A DNA stretch of 64,000 nt. Source: Flavobacteriaceae bacterium F08102 (GTDB taxonomy: Bacteria; Bacteroidota; Bacteroidia; Flavobacteriales; Flavobacteriaceae). Position numbers and translations under genes: made by a program. Of the stretch, positions 16,789 to 26,830 are shown piece by piece (position 1 is the first letter of the stretch; the number at the start of each line of letters is the position of its first letter). Where the stretch lies: positions 124,001 to 188,000 of the forward strand of contig JALKAY010000003.1 of NCBI GenBank assembly GCA_023015935.1, read 5' to 3'. The notes below the pieces were generated by a model, which searched no databases, was not told where the DNA came from, and saw only the letters and a list, made by a program, of their open reading frames with translations.

Positions 16789-18522
16789 ATGCAATTATTT
16801 GACTGGATTATTTTAATTGGAACCCTCGGGTTTATTGTAGGATACGGATCTTGGAAAACAAGGCAAAGCAAAGACGTTGATGATTATATCAAAGGTGGAA
16901 GTGATAGCAAATGGTGGACCATTGGGCTTTCTGTAATGGCAACACAAGCGAGTGCCATCACGTTTCTTTCAACCCCGGGCCAAGCATTTCATTCAGGAAT
17001 GGGATTTGTTCAGTTTTATTTTGGACTTCCCATTGCCATGGTTGTGATTTGTTTGGTGTTTATACCAATTTATCACCGATTAAAGGTATATACTGCCTAT
17101 GAGTTTTTGGAAGGCAGATTTGACTTGAAGACAAGGAGTTTAACAGCGATCTTGTTTTTAATTCAACGCGGTTTAGCTGCTGGAATTACCATATTTGCAC
17201 CCGCTATTATTTTATCGGTTGTGTTAGGTTGGCCATTACTTTATTTAATTGTTGGGATTGGTGGATTGGTTATAATATATACCGTGTCTGGCGGGACCAA
17301 AGCAGTGAGTATTACACAAAAACAGCAAATGGCCGTCATATTTTTTGGCATGTTTGTCGCTTTTTTCATCATTGTGTATTCTTTACCTGAAGGAATTACC
17401 TTTTCAAATGCATTGGATATTGCCAATGCGAGTGGAAAAATGAATATTCTAGACTTTTCTTTTGATTGGAACAACCGTTATACATTTTGGAGTGGTATCA
17501 TTGGTGGAAGTTTTCTCGCCCTGTCTTATTTTGGTACAGACCAAAGTCAGGTACAGCGATACCTCTCTGGAAAATCAGTGAAGGAAATGCGTATGGGGTT
17601 AATATTTAATGGGCTCTTAAAAGTACCAATGCAATTTTTTATTCTGCTTGTTGGGGTTATGGTCTTTGTTTTTTATCAGTTTAATGAAACCCCCTTAAAT
17701 TTCAATCCAAATTCGACCGAAGTTGTTTATAATTCTTCACAAGCTGATGATTACAAAGCCTTAGAGAAGGAGCAAGAAAATATCTTCGATACTAAGAAAG
17801 CAGTGATTGAAGCCTATGTTAAAGCGCCAACGGAGCAGTTAAAAAATGAAATAGCAGAAATAACAGAAGCACAGGCGAAATTGCGTACAGAAGCTCGTAA
17901 ATTGATAGATGAGACGGCAAAGCAAGAAAAAATTAAATTAGAATCGAATGATAAAGACTATGTTTTTATTCATTTTATTTTAACGAATTTACCAAGAGGT
18001 TTAATAGGCTTATTGTTAGCGGTAATTTTATCTGCAGCCATGTCGTCAACCGCCTCTGAGTTAAATGCGTTGGGGACCACAACTACCATTGATTTATATA
18101 AACGTAATATACGTGGAAATCGAACAGAGAAGCATTTTGTGAAGGCTTCTAAATATTTTACTTTAGGGTGGGGAATTTTGGCTATTTTGTTGGCAAGTGT
18201 AGCGAGTTTAGTCGAGAATTTAATTCAACTAGTGAATATTATTGGTTCGTTGTTTTACGGCAATGTGTTGGGGATATTTTTACTCGCCTTTTTTGTGAAA
18301 TACGTAAAAAGTAATGCCGTATTTACTGGGGCTATTATAACGCAAATTTTCATTTTACTCCTGTATTATTTTGCTATATACCAATTTGAAAGTGTAGGTG
18401 ATACTCCTTATTTTAGCTTTTTATGGTTAAATGTGATTGGCTGCTTGGTTGTAATTATCACCGCTCTTTTAATACAAACTATGACGGGAAATTCTTCGAA
18501 AGAGGATGTTGTGAGGACCTAA
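16789..18522 (+). CDS. Sodium:solute symporter (SSS family)
   Basis: A 577-residue inner-membrane transporter of the SSS family. It opens with DWIILIGTLGFIVGYGSWKTR and the family's early GGSDSKWWTIGLSVMATQAS motif, where substrate and sodium sites form. Later comes SGGTKAVSITQKQQM, then YFGTDQSQVQRYLSGKS. Between about residues 310 and 395 a hydrophilic, Glu/Lys-rich, coiled-coil-like insertion interrupts the membrane core, before the AMSSTASELNALGTTTTIDLYKR segment. The substrate is unknown; location behind an exported PIG-L deacetylase suggests a sugar-like product. Translation is probably coupled to the 34-residue peptide gene. Confidence 0.92.
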   Translation: MQLFDWIILIGTLGFIVGYGSWKTRQSKDVDDYIKGGSDSKWWTIGLSVMATQASAITFLSTPGQAFHSGMGFVQFYFGLPIAMVVICLVFIPIYHRLKVYTAYEFLEGRFDLKTRSLTAILFLIQRGLAAGITIFAPAIILSVVLGWPLLYLIVGIGGLVIIYTVSGGTKAVSITQKQQMAVIFFGMFVAFFIIVYSLPEGITFSNALDIANASGKMNILDFSFDWNNRYTFWSGIIGGSFLALSYFGTDQSQVQRYLSGKSVKEMRMGLIFNGLLKVPMQFFILLVGVMVFVFYQFNETPLNFNPNSTEVVYNSSQADDYKALEKEQENIFDTKKAVIEAYVKAPTEQLKNEIAEITEAQAKLRTEARKLIDETAKQEKIKLESNDKDYVFIHFILTNLPRGLIGLLLAVILSAAMSSTASELNALGTTTTIDLYKRNIRGNRTEKHFVKASKYFTLGWGILAILLASVASLVENLIQLVNIIGSLFYGNVLGIFLLAFFVKYVKSNAVFTGAIITQIFILLLYYFAIYQFESVGDTPYFSFLWLNVIGCLVVIITALLIQTMTGNSSKEDVVRT

Positions 18523-18972
18523 AAAAAATAGGGAGTTAGTTTTTATGGTTGTATTTTGGAGAAAGAGGTCGTCTAGTACAAAAAAAATGAGGGTGCGTTC
18601 TCGTTTATGAGAAAAAAATAATTACAGCATTTCAAATAGGTGTTGACCTTATAAGAAGATCAATTCTACCTGAGAATTAAGCTTCACCATAGCGGCGAAA
18701 AACATGCGTAAAATTGTTTGTTTTTGCGTATCGCGGCTGGTGTTAAAATGAATTCTAATAGTCGAAATTGGCGATTTGTTTTATACTAATGCACACGCAT
18801 ATTTTAAGAGAGCAGGTAAATGAGGGTATGTTTTCATTTGTAATCATCTTAGGTAATAGGATAATCTACAGGATGTTAAATGTGTGTGTTGTTTGTTCTT
18901 GTTTTGAAAATTCATGTTAGGTAGTATTATTAGCAATAAATACTGTAATTTTACAGGTATAAAATTCTTACT
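18523..18972. other. 450-bp intergenic region before gapN
   Basis: No gene is supported. The region holds short A-runs after the symporter stop (CCTA-A7-TAGG, a weak hairpin) and, near its right end, the CTGTAA-TT-TTACAG inverted repeat at 18943-18956. The gapN promoter should lie in the last 100 bases, but no exact TAnnTTTG match is seen there. Confidence 0.45.
18943..18956. promoter_or_regulatory. Inverted repeat CTGTAA-TT-TTACAG upstream of gapN
   Basis: Perfect 6-base arms with a 2-base centre, imperfectly extended on both sides (ATAC / GGTAT), ending 16 bases before the gapN ATG. The position suits an operator overlapping the promoter or start site. A dimeric regulator is inferred only. 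Confidence 0.4.
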
Positions 18973-20553
18973 ATGTATGCTATTCCTACACCCTATAAAA
19001 TAAGCGCTCTGTTAAATCAAACTACCTACTTAGTTGGAGGAGAATTGAAAACATGGACTGGTCAAATGACTGATGTATACTCTACAATTTCATCTACGGA
19101 AGTATATAAACCGACTCATTTGGGAGCCATTCCAGATATGGGAGAAGCTGCCGCGCTAGAGGCTTTAGATGCTGCGTGTGAGGCTTATAATCAAGGTCAA
19201 GGTGATTGGCCAACCATGAAGGTTGAGCAACGCATTGAATGTATGGAAAAATTTGTTACTGCATTTAAGGAACAACGAGAAACGATTGTAAAGTACTTGA
19301 TGTGGGAAGTTGGAAAAACATTAGAGGATTCTCAAAAAGAATTTGATCGCACCGTAGTTTATATCTATGATACGATTGAAGATTACAAAAAATTAGATCG
19401 CGATAGTGCGAAATTTAGTAAGCAAGACGGTGTATATGCACATATACGACGCGGTCCATTAGGGGTTGTATTGTGCCTTGGCCCTTATAATTATCCATTA
19501 AATGAAACCTTTGCTTTGTTAATTCCCGCATTAATTATGGGGAACGCGGTGATTTTCAAACCTGCAAAACACGGAGTTTTGTTGCTTTCTCCTTTATTAA
19601 AAGCCTTTCAGGAGAGTTTTCCGAAAGGGGTAGTTAATATTATTTATGGTCGAGGAAGAAAAGTGGCAACGCCCATTATGAAAACGGGCCGGGTAGATGT
19701 ATTAGCCTTGATTGGTAACAGTAAATCGGCTATTGCTTTACAAGATGAACATCCAAATAAAAACAGGTTGCGATTAGTTTTAGGCTTAGAAGCAAAAAAT
19801 CCTGCCATTGTGTTACCTGATGCTGACTTAGATTTGGCAGTAAACGAATGTATCTCGGGGTCTTTGTCCTTTAATGGACAACGATGTACGGCGTTAAAAG
19901 TTTTTTATATACACGAAGATATTATTGAAGAATTTAACAAGCGGTATGTAGCCAAGGTAGATGCGTTGAAATTTGGAAACCCTTGGGAGGAAGGTGTGCA
20001 ATTAACCCCATTACCTGAACCAGGTAAACCTGCTTATATTCAAGAGTTAATTGATGATGCCTTGGCAAAAGGTGCGCAAATAATTAATAAGAAAGGGGGA
20101 GAGCGGTGTGAAAATTATATTTTTCCAGCGGTATTGTATCCAGTAAATAAAACGATGCGGGTTTATGAGGAAGAACAATTTGGACCTGTAGTTCCTATTT
20201 TATCTTTTAAAGATATTCAAGAGCCCTTAAATGATATGGCTGATTCAAATTATGGACAGCAAGTAAGTTTGTTTGGAAACGATATAAATTCACTTGCACC
20301 GTTAATCGACACTTTAGTGAATTTAGTGTGCCGTGTGAATCTCAATAGTTCATGCCAACGTGGGCCAGATGTTTTTCCATTTACAGGAAGAAAAGATTCT
20401 GCTGTGGCTACCTTAAGTGTTCATGATGCATTGAGGTCTTTTTCTATACGAACGTTTGTTGCCGCAAAAGATAATCCGTACAATCAAAAGATATTATCCG
20501 ATTTATTGGCTTCGGGTAAATCAAACTTTATGAGTACAGATTATATTTTATAA
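18973..20553 (+). CDS. gapN: NADP-dependent glyceraldehyde-3-phosphate dehydrogenase, non-phosphorylating (aldehyde dehydrogenase superfamily)
   Basis: A cytoplasmic 526-residue aldehyde dehydrogenase best matched to the GapN branch, which oxidises glyceraldehyde 3-phosphate to 3-phosphoglycerate with NADPH production, bypassing ATP formation. Visible catalytic set: [12 protein letters not shown] (N173), [16 protein letters not shown] (general base E273) and [10 protein letters not shown] (nucleophile C305). The late [21 protein letters not shown] is also typical of GapN-type proteins. The N-terminal 40 residues are longer than in canonical ALDHs, as in plant-type GapN. Monocistronic by context. 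Substrate assignment within ALDHs is always less sure than the fold. Confidence 0.85.
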   Translation: MYAIPTPYKISALLNQTTYLVGGELKTWTGQMTDVYSTISSTEVYKPTHLGAIPDMGEAAALEALDAACEAYNQGQGDWPTMKVEQRIECMEKFVTAFKEQRETIVKYLMWEVGKTLEDSQKEFDRTVVYIYDTIEDYKKLDRDSAKFSKQDGVYAHIRRGPLGVVLCLGPYNYPLNETFALLIPALIMGNAVIFKPAKHGVLLLSPLLKAFQESFPKGVVNIIYGRGRKVATPIMKTGRVDVLALIGNSKSAIALQDEHPNKNRLRLVLGLEAKNPAIVLPDADLDLAVNECISGSLSFNGQRCTALKVFYIHEDIIEEFNKRYVAKVDALKFGNPWEEGVQLTPLPEPGKPAYIQELIDDALAKGAQIINKKGGERCENYIFPAVLYPVNKTMRVYEEEQFGPVVPILSFKDIQEPLNDMADSNYGQQVSLFGNDINSLAPLIDTLVNLVCRVNLNSSCQRGPDVFPFTGRKDSAVATLSVHDALRSFSIRTFVAAKDNPYNQKILSDLLASGKSNFMSTDYIL

Positions 20554-20776
20554 ACTTGTGGATAATTGTGCATACTTCTGATGCTTTCGTGTTGTCGAGT
20601 CATCGTATATATGCGAGTAAAGAAGGGGGTCTAGTTGGTTTTGCGCTATGGTCGGTACACATCGAGTTTATGTTGGTGTTGTTTAAGGCTTGATAAATGT
20701 GTGATTGCTAACGATATAATTAATGAATATTTTTCGAGGTGAACTAAAAAAATGCAGTTCATACATGGGGATTGAC

Positions 20777-22090
20777 TTAAAATGCGGTATTTAATATATT
20801 ACCACTTAGTTGAAGAATTTTAAGCTCTGCTAATTTAGCATCATATTTTGCCGCATTTTTATTGTTCTCTGCATTGATTAAGTTAATCTGAGCTTGTCTA
20901 AATTCAAGCGAATTGATTTGGCCCAGCTTAAATTGTTCTTCAGTGCGATTAAAATTATTTTGATTGGTTTGTACGTTTTTTTCTTGGGTTTTTAAAATAA
21001 AGAGTTTGTTTTGATAGTCTTCCCACGCATTATTAAAATCGGTTTCTATTTGAAGTATTGCTTCTGCTTTTATTAATTGTTGATTTTCAATTTCAATTTT
21101 AGCATTTTGAACATTAGTTTTAGTGCTACCACCATCAAACAAATTCCAACGTAAATTGAGGCCGCCAGAAAAACCACTGTTGGTAGAATACAATACATTG
21201 GATGCTGCATTGTTGTTGTTTTTATTCCAGCCATAGCTCCCTGTAAGTCCAAGGGTAGGGAGGTAGCCTGACTTATTGGCTTTTAACTGAAAATCACTAA
21301 TTAAGATTTGCTGGTCAATTTGTTTTAAGACAACATTATTCTTAAGTACTTGCTCATATAATGTTTCTCTGTCGGGGTGTAGGCTAAAATCAACTTCCGT
21401 TACCACGGTAAAATCAGGCCCTTGTTGATTTCCTAAAACGACGTTTAAATCGCGTTTCGCATTGATTAATTGCTGTCTGCTATTAAGTAAAACAATACTG
21501 TCATTATTGACATCTACTTCTGCATTAAGAACTGCTAGTTTAGTGCTTTGACCATAATCGAACATGTATTTGACCCGTGTTAACCGCTCTTTAGAAATTT
21601 GTAAACTTTGTTCAAATAGGGCTACGTTTTCCGCTAGCCTAGCCACATTAAAATAAACGGTAAACAATTGAAATACGGTATTTTCTATTGTTTCTCTTGC
21701 TTGTAACTCACTGAGGTTATATGCGGTTTTCAGGCGTTCGTAATTGTATTTTCTACCTTGCCCATCAAATAAAGTATAATTGAGGTTGATGGCAGCGTTG
21801 TAGCTGCTGCTTTCAGCTCCATTAACGGTGGTTGTAGTACCTGACGAAAACTCTGCTGTACTGTTGTTAAGGTTAAACGTGGTGCCTCCGCTTGCTGATA
21901 AGGTCGGGAGAAAACCCGAATTCAATAGACGTTGATTGTTTTCAGCAATGCGTACGTTATTCTCGGCAATTTTGATACCATAATTATTTTCGAGTGCTAT
22001 TTTCACCGCTTCACTTTTTGTGAGAATTTGTGTTTGGGCAACACTCTTTATGCTAATTGCCAGGAGTAGGTAAGTTAAAATGATTCTCAT
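20777..22090 (-). CDS. TolC family outer-membrane efflux protein
   Basis: A 437-residue outer-membrane channel component. A signal peptide (MRIILTYLLLAISIKSVAQ) is followed by two repeats of long helices and beta strands. Typical TolC signatures are LTKSEAVKIALENNYGIK near the start of the mature protein and its internal echo, plus FKLGQINSLEFRQAQINLINAENN near the C-terminus. It is the last gene of a three-gene unit, beginning 2 bases after the RND permease stop, and should form the exit duct for that pump. Confidence 0.94.
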   Translation of the reverse strand: MRIILTYLLLAISIKSVAQTQILTKSEAVKIALENNYGIKIAENNVRIAENNQRLLNSGFLPTLSASGGTTFNLNNSTAEFSSGTTTTVNGAESSSYNAAINLNYTLFDGQGRKYNYERLKTAYNLSELQARETIENTVFQLFTVYFNVARLAENVALFEQSLQISKERLTRVKYMFDYGQSTKLAVLNAEVDVNNDSIVLLNSRQQLINAKRDLNVVLGNQQGPDFTVVTEVDFSLHPDRETLYEQVLKNNVVLKQIDQQILISDFQLKANKSGYLPTLGLTGSYGWNKNNNNAASNVLYSTNSGFSGGLNLRWNLFDGGSTKTNVQNAKIEIENQQLIKAEAILQIETDFNNAWEDYQNKLFILKTQEKNVQTNQNNFNRTEEQFKLGQINSLEFRQAQINLINAENNKNAAKYDAKLAELKILQLSGNILNTAF

Positions 22091-22092
22091 GA

Positions 22093-25000
22093 TTAATTTG
22101 TTTGTGTGGATTCTGATGAATCATGTGAAAGTGCCTTTTCTTGTTCTTCTTGCGCTAATTCTACTAAGGCTTGTTCAACTTCTTCTTTGCTAATATTTTG
22201 TCCGGTACGCAACCATTTTATCCCAACTTTTATACCGTTAGAAAGGCTGAGAAACAAGGGGAGTAGAAGAAGGGTCAATACAGTGGCTATGGCTATACCA
22301 TACGATATAGATATGGCCATCGGAATTAAAAATTGAGCCTGTCTACTCTTTTCTAACATCAATGGAGCTAATCCCGCTATCGTAGTAAGTGAGGTAAGAA
22401 AAATGGCCCTAAAGCGTGATCGACCAGCTTCTGTTAAAGCAAGGTCAAATTTCATTCCTTCACGTAAATTTGAATTAAATTTTTCAATAAGGACTAATCC
22501 GTCGTTGACCATAATTCCAATTAAGGCAATAATACCCAACCAAGACAACATATTAATACTGAAATCATGTAAGAAATGGCCCCAAACAACTCCAATAAGA
22601 CTAAATGGAACTAACAAGATTAATAATAAGGGTTGGCTATAGGATCTAAAGGTAAATGCAATAACTATGTAGATTAATAGTAATATAATTGGAGCCACAA
22701 GCTTAACAGAATTCGTTGTTTTTTGAGATTCTCGATTTTGTCCCTCAAATAAAGGAGTAACCGAGGGGTATTTTGCTAAGATTTTAGCCAAAGCACCAGT
22801 CTTAATACCCTCTAGAATTTCAATGGGACTATCATCGGGTGATTTTGTATCTGCATTGACCTGTATTTCGCGTTTTCCCTGTAGGTGATTAATGGCAATT
22901 TCTCCTCGTTCAATTTCATAAGAGGCAATTTCTGCAAATGGAATTCGTTCTCCTGTAGGTGTGAGTATACGCATTTCATCTAAGTCATTTAGCGAAGAGC
23001 GATCTTTTCGCTCATAGCGTACCCAAACTTTAATTTCGTCTTGCCCTCGTTGAAATCGCTGTGCTTGAAAACCAAAAAATCCATACCGAATTTGGTTCAT
23101 GACCGATTGTAAATTCAGTCCTAGGAGGTATGCTTTATCTTTAAGTTCAATCTTTATTTCTTTAATTCCTGAAGGGTCGTTGTCACTTACATCTTTTAAT
23201 AAAGCGTGTTTTTCGAGTGCTTTTTTAAGTTCGTTCTTTGCCGCTTTAAGTTCAGCAATATTATTGCCCAACAGCGAAATAGATATCGGGCTACCACCGA
23301 AACCACGGCCAGAGCCAAATGTTAAGCTTTCAACCCCAGCAATTTTACCTACTGAATCTCTTAGGGCATTGGTAATTTGGTCTGATGAAAAATCGCGGGC
23401 TTCTCCAGGTAATAAATTCAACACAAGTTTGGCAGTAGAAGTCCCTGGGCCAATTTGCTTCACCATATTTTCAACCACATCAATTTGTCCAGTTTGTTTT
23501 TCTTTAAAAACAGTGTTGACTATTTGTGCTTTTTTTTCAATAAGGCTAATAATTGAATCGGTAATTTTCTCATTGGTTCCCTGTGGCATATTTAAACTGA
23601 CCTGAATTCGATCACTGGCTACAGAAGGAAAAAAGGACATTTTAACAATGCCTCCACCTAGGGCACCTAAACTGAAAATTAAGAGAGAAATAGCAATTGA
23701 AAAACCTAAGAATTTATTTTTTAAAAAGAATCTTAAAGATGGGACGTAAAATCGATCCCTAACTTTAACCAGCCAACCATCCGCTACAGCATTCACCTTG
23801 CTGAAAAAACGATCAAATTTACTTTGTTTGCCACCTTTTTGTTGTAGGGCTTTAGAGTGTGCAATATGAGCGGGTAAAATGATTAAAGCTTCGACGAGAG
23901 AAACACTTAGCGTCAAGATAACAATGGTTGATACTTCGCCAAAAAAGCTGCCAATTCGTCCCTCTAGAAAGAAGAAGGTTGAAAAAGCTATTAAGGTGGT
24001 AATGATGGCAGACACAATAGGGGGAAGTACCTCCATGGTTCCATCAATAGCCGCTCTCACTGGAGATTTTCCTTGCTCAAAATGATGATAAATGTTTTCT
24101 CCTATTACAATTCCATCATCGACTAAAATACCAATTACGATAATCATCCCAAATAAGGAAAGAACATTGATCGTTACTCCTACCTGTGCGGCAAAAATAA
24201 ACATACCAAAAAATGCAATTGGTAGACCTGCTGCTACCCAAAATGCCAAACGAACATTCAGAAATAATGCTAAAAAGAACAAGACGAGTAAAATTCCGAT
24301 AATAGCATTTTCTACTAATAACCAGGTACGACCTTTTAAAGTAATAGATCGATCACTCGTTATATTGAGTTGAACATTTTCGTGTTCTTGATTAAATTGG
24401 TGTATGTATGCTTTTACCTTTTCAGCTGAACTCAACAAATCTTCATTATTTGTATTGCTCACTGATATGTCTATCGCATTTTTATTGTCATAGAAGGTGC
24501 GATTTGGAGTTTCAGACCATTTGTCTTGGACGGTGGCGACGTCTTTTAAGCGAATGATGGTTCCGTTACTTTCAGTACGCACAATGAGATTTAATAATTC
24601 ATGACCGTAATACGAACGGTTGCTAGCGCGGATGAGGTAATCTTCTTCAATGGTTTTTATATTTCCACCTGTAATGAGTATGTTTGAATTTCTCACTGCA
24701 TTCGCTACTTCTGTAAAAGAAAGGTTATACGCGCGTAAATCATTTTCGCGAAGTGCAATTTCAATTTCTTCTTCTGGAAATCCAGAAAGCGTGACTTGAG
24801 AAATGCCGTCCATACTACGGATGTCATTTTCAACTTGACGTGCGTATTGTTTTAAGGATGATAGAGAAATGTTTTCTCCACTTACTGTAAAGTTTATAGT
24901 AGAACGTATGTTTTCAATTTTTTGAATAACCGGAGGTTCAAGCCCACTAGGAAGGGCAGGGACTCTGTCGACGGCATTTTTTACATCTGCCAATACGGCA

Positions 25001-25308
25001 TTTACATCTGCTCCTTCAATCACTTCAATATTGATGGAGGCCGAATTTTCACGTGATACGGAAGTCACCCGATCGATGCCTACAAGGCCTTTTAAATTGT
25101 CTTCAATTTTAAGGACAATTCCTTCTTCCATTTCTTGTGGAGAGGCACCGGGGTAAGTCATGTTTATACTAATCTGATTAGATTCTACCAGCGGGAAGTA
25201 AGATGATTTCATCGCAAATGCACCGAGAAGACCAAAAACGATAAAGGCAATAATAACCACATTAACGGCTACAGGGTATTTAATAAAATAGGTGATAATT
25301 TTTTTCAT
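22093..25308 (-). CDS. RND efflux transporter permease (AcrB-like)
   Basis: A 1071-residue inner-membrane proton-driven pump with the duplicated RND layout: a first helix (YPVAVNVVIIAFIVFGLLGA), porter domains, helices 2-6, a second porter half, and helices 8-12. The proton-relay aspartates are in GILVDDGIVIGENI (helix 4). The second half has GIIALIGIMVNDGLVLIEKF, where Asn replaces the first Asp, as usual. The C-terminal cytoplasmic tail is Glu/Gln-rich. The periplasmic pattern fits hydrophobic/amphiphilic efflux types, not heavy-metal CusA. The substrate cannot be told from sequence. Gene order adaptor, permease, TolC is standard. Confidence 0.95.
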   Translation of the reverse strand: MKKIITYFIKYPVAVNVVIIAFIVFGLLGAFAMKSSYFPLVESNQISINMTYPGASPQEMEEGIVLKIEDNLKGLVGIDRVTSVSRENSASINIEVIEGADVNAVLADVKNAVDRVPALPSGLEPPVIQKIENIRSTINFTVSGENISLSSLKQYARQVENDIRSMDGISQVTLSGFPEEEIEIALRENDLRAYNLSFTEVANAVRNSNILITGGNIKTIEEDYLIRASNRSYYGHELLNLIVRTESNGTIIRLKDVATVQDKWSETPNRTFYDNKNAIDISVSNTNNEDLLSSAEKVKAYIHQFNQEHENVQLNITSDRSITLKGRTWLLVENAIIGILLVLFFLALFLNVRLAFWVAAGLPIAFFGMFIFAAQVGVTINVLSLFGMIIVIGILVDDGIVIGENIYHHFEQGKSPVRAAIDGTMEVLPPIVSAIITTLIAFSTFFFLEGRIGSFFGEVSTIVILTLSVSLVEALIILPAHIAHSKALQQKGGKQSKFDRFFSKVNAVADGWLVKVRDRFYVPSLRFFLKNKFLGFSIAISLLIFSLGALGGGIVKMSFFPSVASDRIQVSLNMPQGTNEKITDSIISLIEKKAQIVNTVFKEKQTGQIDVVENMVKQIGPGTSTAKLVLNLLPGEARDFSSDQITNALRDSVGKIAGVESLTFGSGRGFGGSPISISLLGNNIAELKAAKNELKKALEKHALLKDVSDNDPSGIKEIKIELKDKAYLLGLNLQSVMNQIRYGFFGFQAQRFQRGQDEIKVWVRYERKDRSSLNDLDEMRILTPTGERIPFAEIASYEIERGEIAINHLQGKREIQVNADTKSPDDSPIEILEGIKTGALAKILAKYPSVTPLFEGQNRESQKTTNSVKLVAPIILLLIYIVIAFTFRSYSQPLLLILLVPFSLIGVVWGHFLHDFSINMLSWLGIIALIGIMVNDGLVLIEKFNSNLREGMKFDLALTEAGRSRFRAIFLTSLTTIAGLAPLMLEKSRQAQFLIPMAISISYGIAIATVLTLLLLPLFLSLSNGIKVGIKWLRTGQNISKEEVEQALVELAQEEQEKALSHDSSESTQTN

Positions 25309-25314
25309 AGTGAC

Positions 25315-26427
25315 CTATTTTTTGTGGGTTATGTTCACTTGCATTCCTGAAAAAGCGCCTAATACGGGTTGCGAGAGGATTAATGTGTGATCTGGAATTC
25401 CAGTAATCACGGCAGTTTCAGTTCCGTAATACACAGGGGTTACGTCAATTAACTCAAGGATTGAATCTTTGACAATATAAAGTCCTTTGTTGTCAACTAA
25501 TAGTTTTCGGGGAATTTCAATGGCATTTGGTTCGGATTTCGCAATTAAGTCAGCTTCGAGATACATTCCTTCTTTGAGATCCTCGTCTGCCACACTGATA
25601 AATACTTTAATGGTTTGTGAGGCTTGATCTACTTTACCATTTATGCGAATTACCTGTCCTTTATAACTTTTTGTTCGCTCTAAGTTATGCAGTGAAACTT
25701 GATTCCCTACCTTTAATAGGTCGGCGTAAGAGGCATTAATCGCAACTTCCAATTCATAGACCCGAGGATCAATAAATTCCCCTAATTTTTGGCCTACCCT
25801 TACTAAAGATCCTGGAGTTACTAAGGCCTCTGTTAAAATTCCACTAAAGGGCGCACGGATAGTGTATTTATTTAATTTTACCTCTAAATTTTTTACACTG
25901 TAATAACTTGAATTAATTCCTCTTCCAGAAATAAAATACTTTTCTTTATCCGATGAGAATGTGGGAAGTTTTGGTGTAGGCTTGGCTAGGTCAAAACGAT
26001 GGAGATAACTTTCCCATTTTTGAAATTGATTTGGGAAGTCTAAGCGGATATCAGGCATGATAGACGTGAGTAAGTTATACAAGTCACTTTTTTGCGCTTG
26101 TAAACTTGCATAAAATTCATCGCTATTTATGCTGAGTAAAACTTGTCCCTTACGGTATGCTGATCCTGCTTTAAAATCGATTGTTGATTGCTTGAGAAGG
26201 CCTTGTACTTCAGCATATAATTCAATCTTGTTTTTTGCTCGTAGATTCCCACTCGTCGTGATTACGATTGGAATTTCCGAATTGAAAACAGTGTCTATAA
26301 AAACGGATTTAACTACTTTTTCAAAGGTGGGTTTCGGTTGATTTTTATTTTTGACTAAGTAATAGAAAGTAAAACTAGCCATTGTTAATAATAAAAGTCC
26401 GAGTGCTATTAAGATATTTTTTCTCAT
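25315..26427 (-). CDS. RND efflux periplasmic adaptor subunit (membrane fusion protein)
   Basis: A 370-residue adaptor with an N-terminal anchor helix (ILIALGLLLLTMASFTFYYL). It has a split lipoyl domain (EVQGLLKQSTIDFKAGSAYR early and YTIRAPFSGILTEALVTPGS later), a helical hairpin between them that includes a Pro-rich stretch, then beta-barrel and membrane-proximal domains. It is the first gene of the pump operon, with 6 bases to the permease. The divergent upstream region (26428-26830) contains repeated TGGATATATATT and should hold the operon promoter and any operator. Confidence 0.93.
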   Translation of the reverse strand: MRKNILIALGLLLLTMASFTFYYLVKNKNQPKPTFEKVVKSVFIDTVFNSEIPIVITTSGNLRAKNKIELYAEVQGLLKQSTIDFKAGSAYRKGQVLLSINSDEFYASLQAQKSDLYNLLTSIMPDIRLDFPNQFQKWESYLHRFDLAKPTPKLPTFSSDKEKYFISGRGINSSYYSVKNLEVKLNKYTIRAPFSGILTEALVTPGSLVRVGQKLGEFIDPRVYELEVAINASYADLLKVGNQVSLHNLERTKSYKGQVIRINGKVDQASQTIKVFISVADEDLKEGMYLEADLIAKSEPNAIEIPRKLLVDNKGLYIVKDSILELIDVTPVYYGTETAVITGIPDHTLILSQPVLGAFSGMQVNITHKK

Positions 26428-26830
26428 GGAGTAGGTAAGTGATGGAAATTTGACCCAAATAATATTGTATACATAATTACATGTTAATTAGTGGTAGTTT
26501 TGGCATTAGAATGAATGTACGTCGTCTGTATTTTGGAATAATAAACCCGTGCTCTTTGTATACGAGTAGGGTGGTATGTTGCCTTATTGCATGTGTTTAA
26601 AATTTATCCAAAACACCAAATTACCAAAATTGGATATATATTAATATGTATAGTTTTGGTTGCAATATACGCATAACGCAAAAATAGGATGGATATATAT
26701 TGAAAAATGACCTAAATTCTTAAAAAATAGTTAAAATTTGTTTTTTATTTAATTGGGGGATTTTTATGAAATAGGCATGTATATGGTCTTGCAAATACTT
26801 AGTATCTTTGAGGGATAAATTAATAGAAAA
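26428..26830. other. 403-bp divergent promoter region between efflux operon and bshB1
   Basis: No gene is visible. It holds an inverted pair ATCCAA (26606-26611) / TTGGAT (26630-26635) and a 12-bp direct repeat TGGATATATATT (26631-26642 and 26690-26701). On the bshB1 side is a TATCTTTG -7 box (26803-26810). The repeats may be regulator sites; AT-richness makes chance recurrence possible. Confidence 0.5.
26631..26701. repeat. Twelve-base direct repeat TGGATATATATT, two copies
   Basis: Copies at 26631-26642 and 26690-26701, 59 bases start to start, in the divergent promoter region. The near-integral helical spacing and location suggest regulatory use. Not otherwise recognised. Confidence 0.4.
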
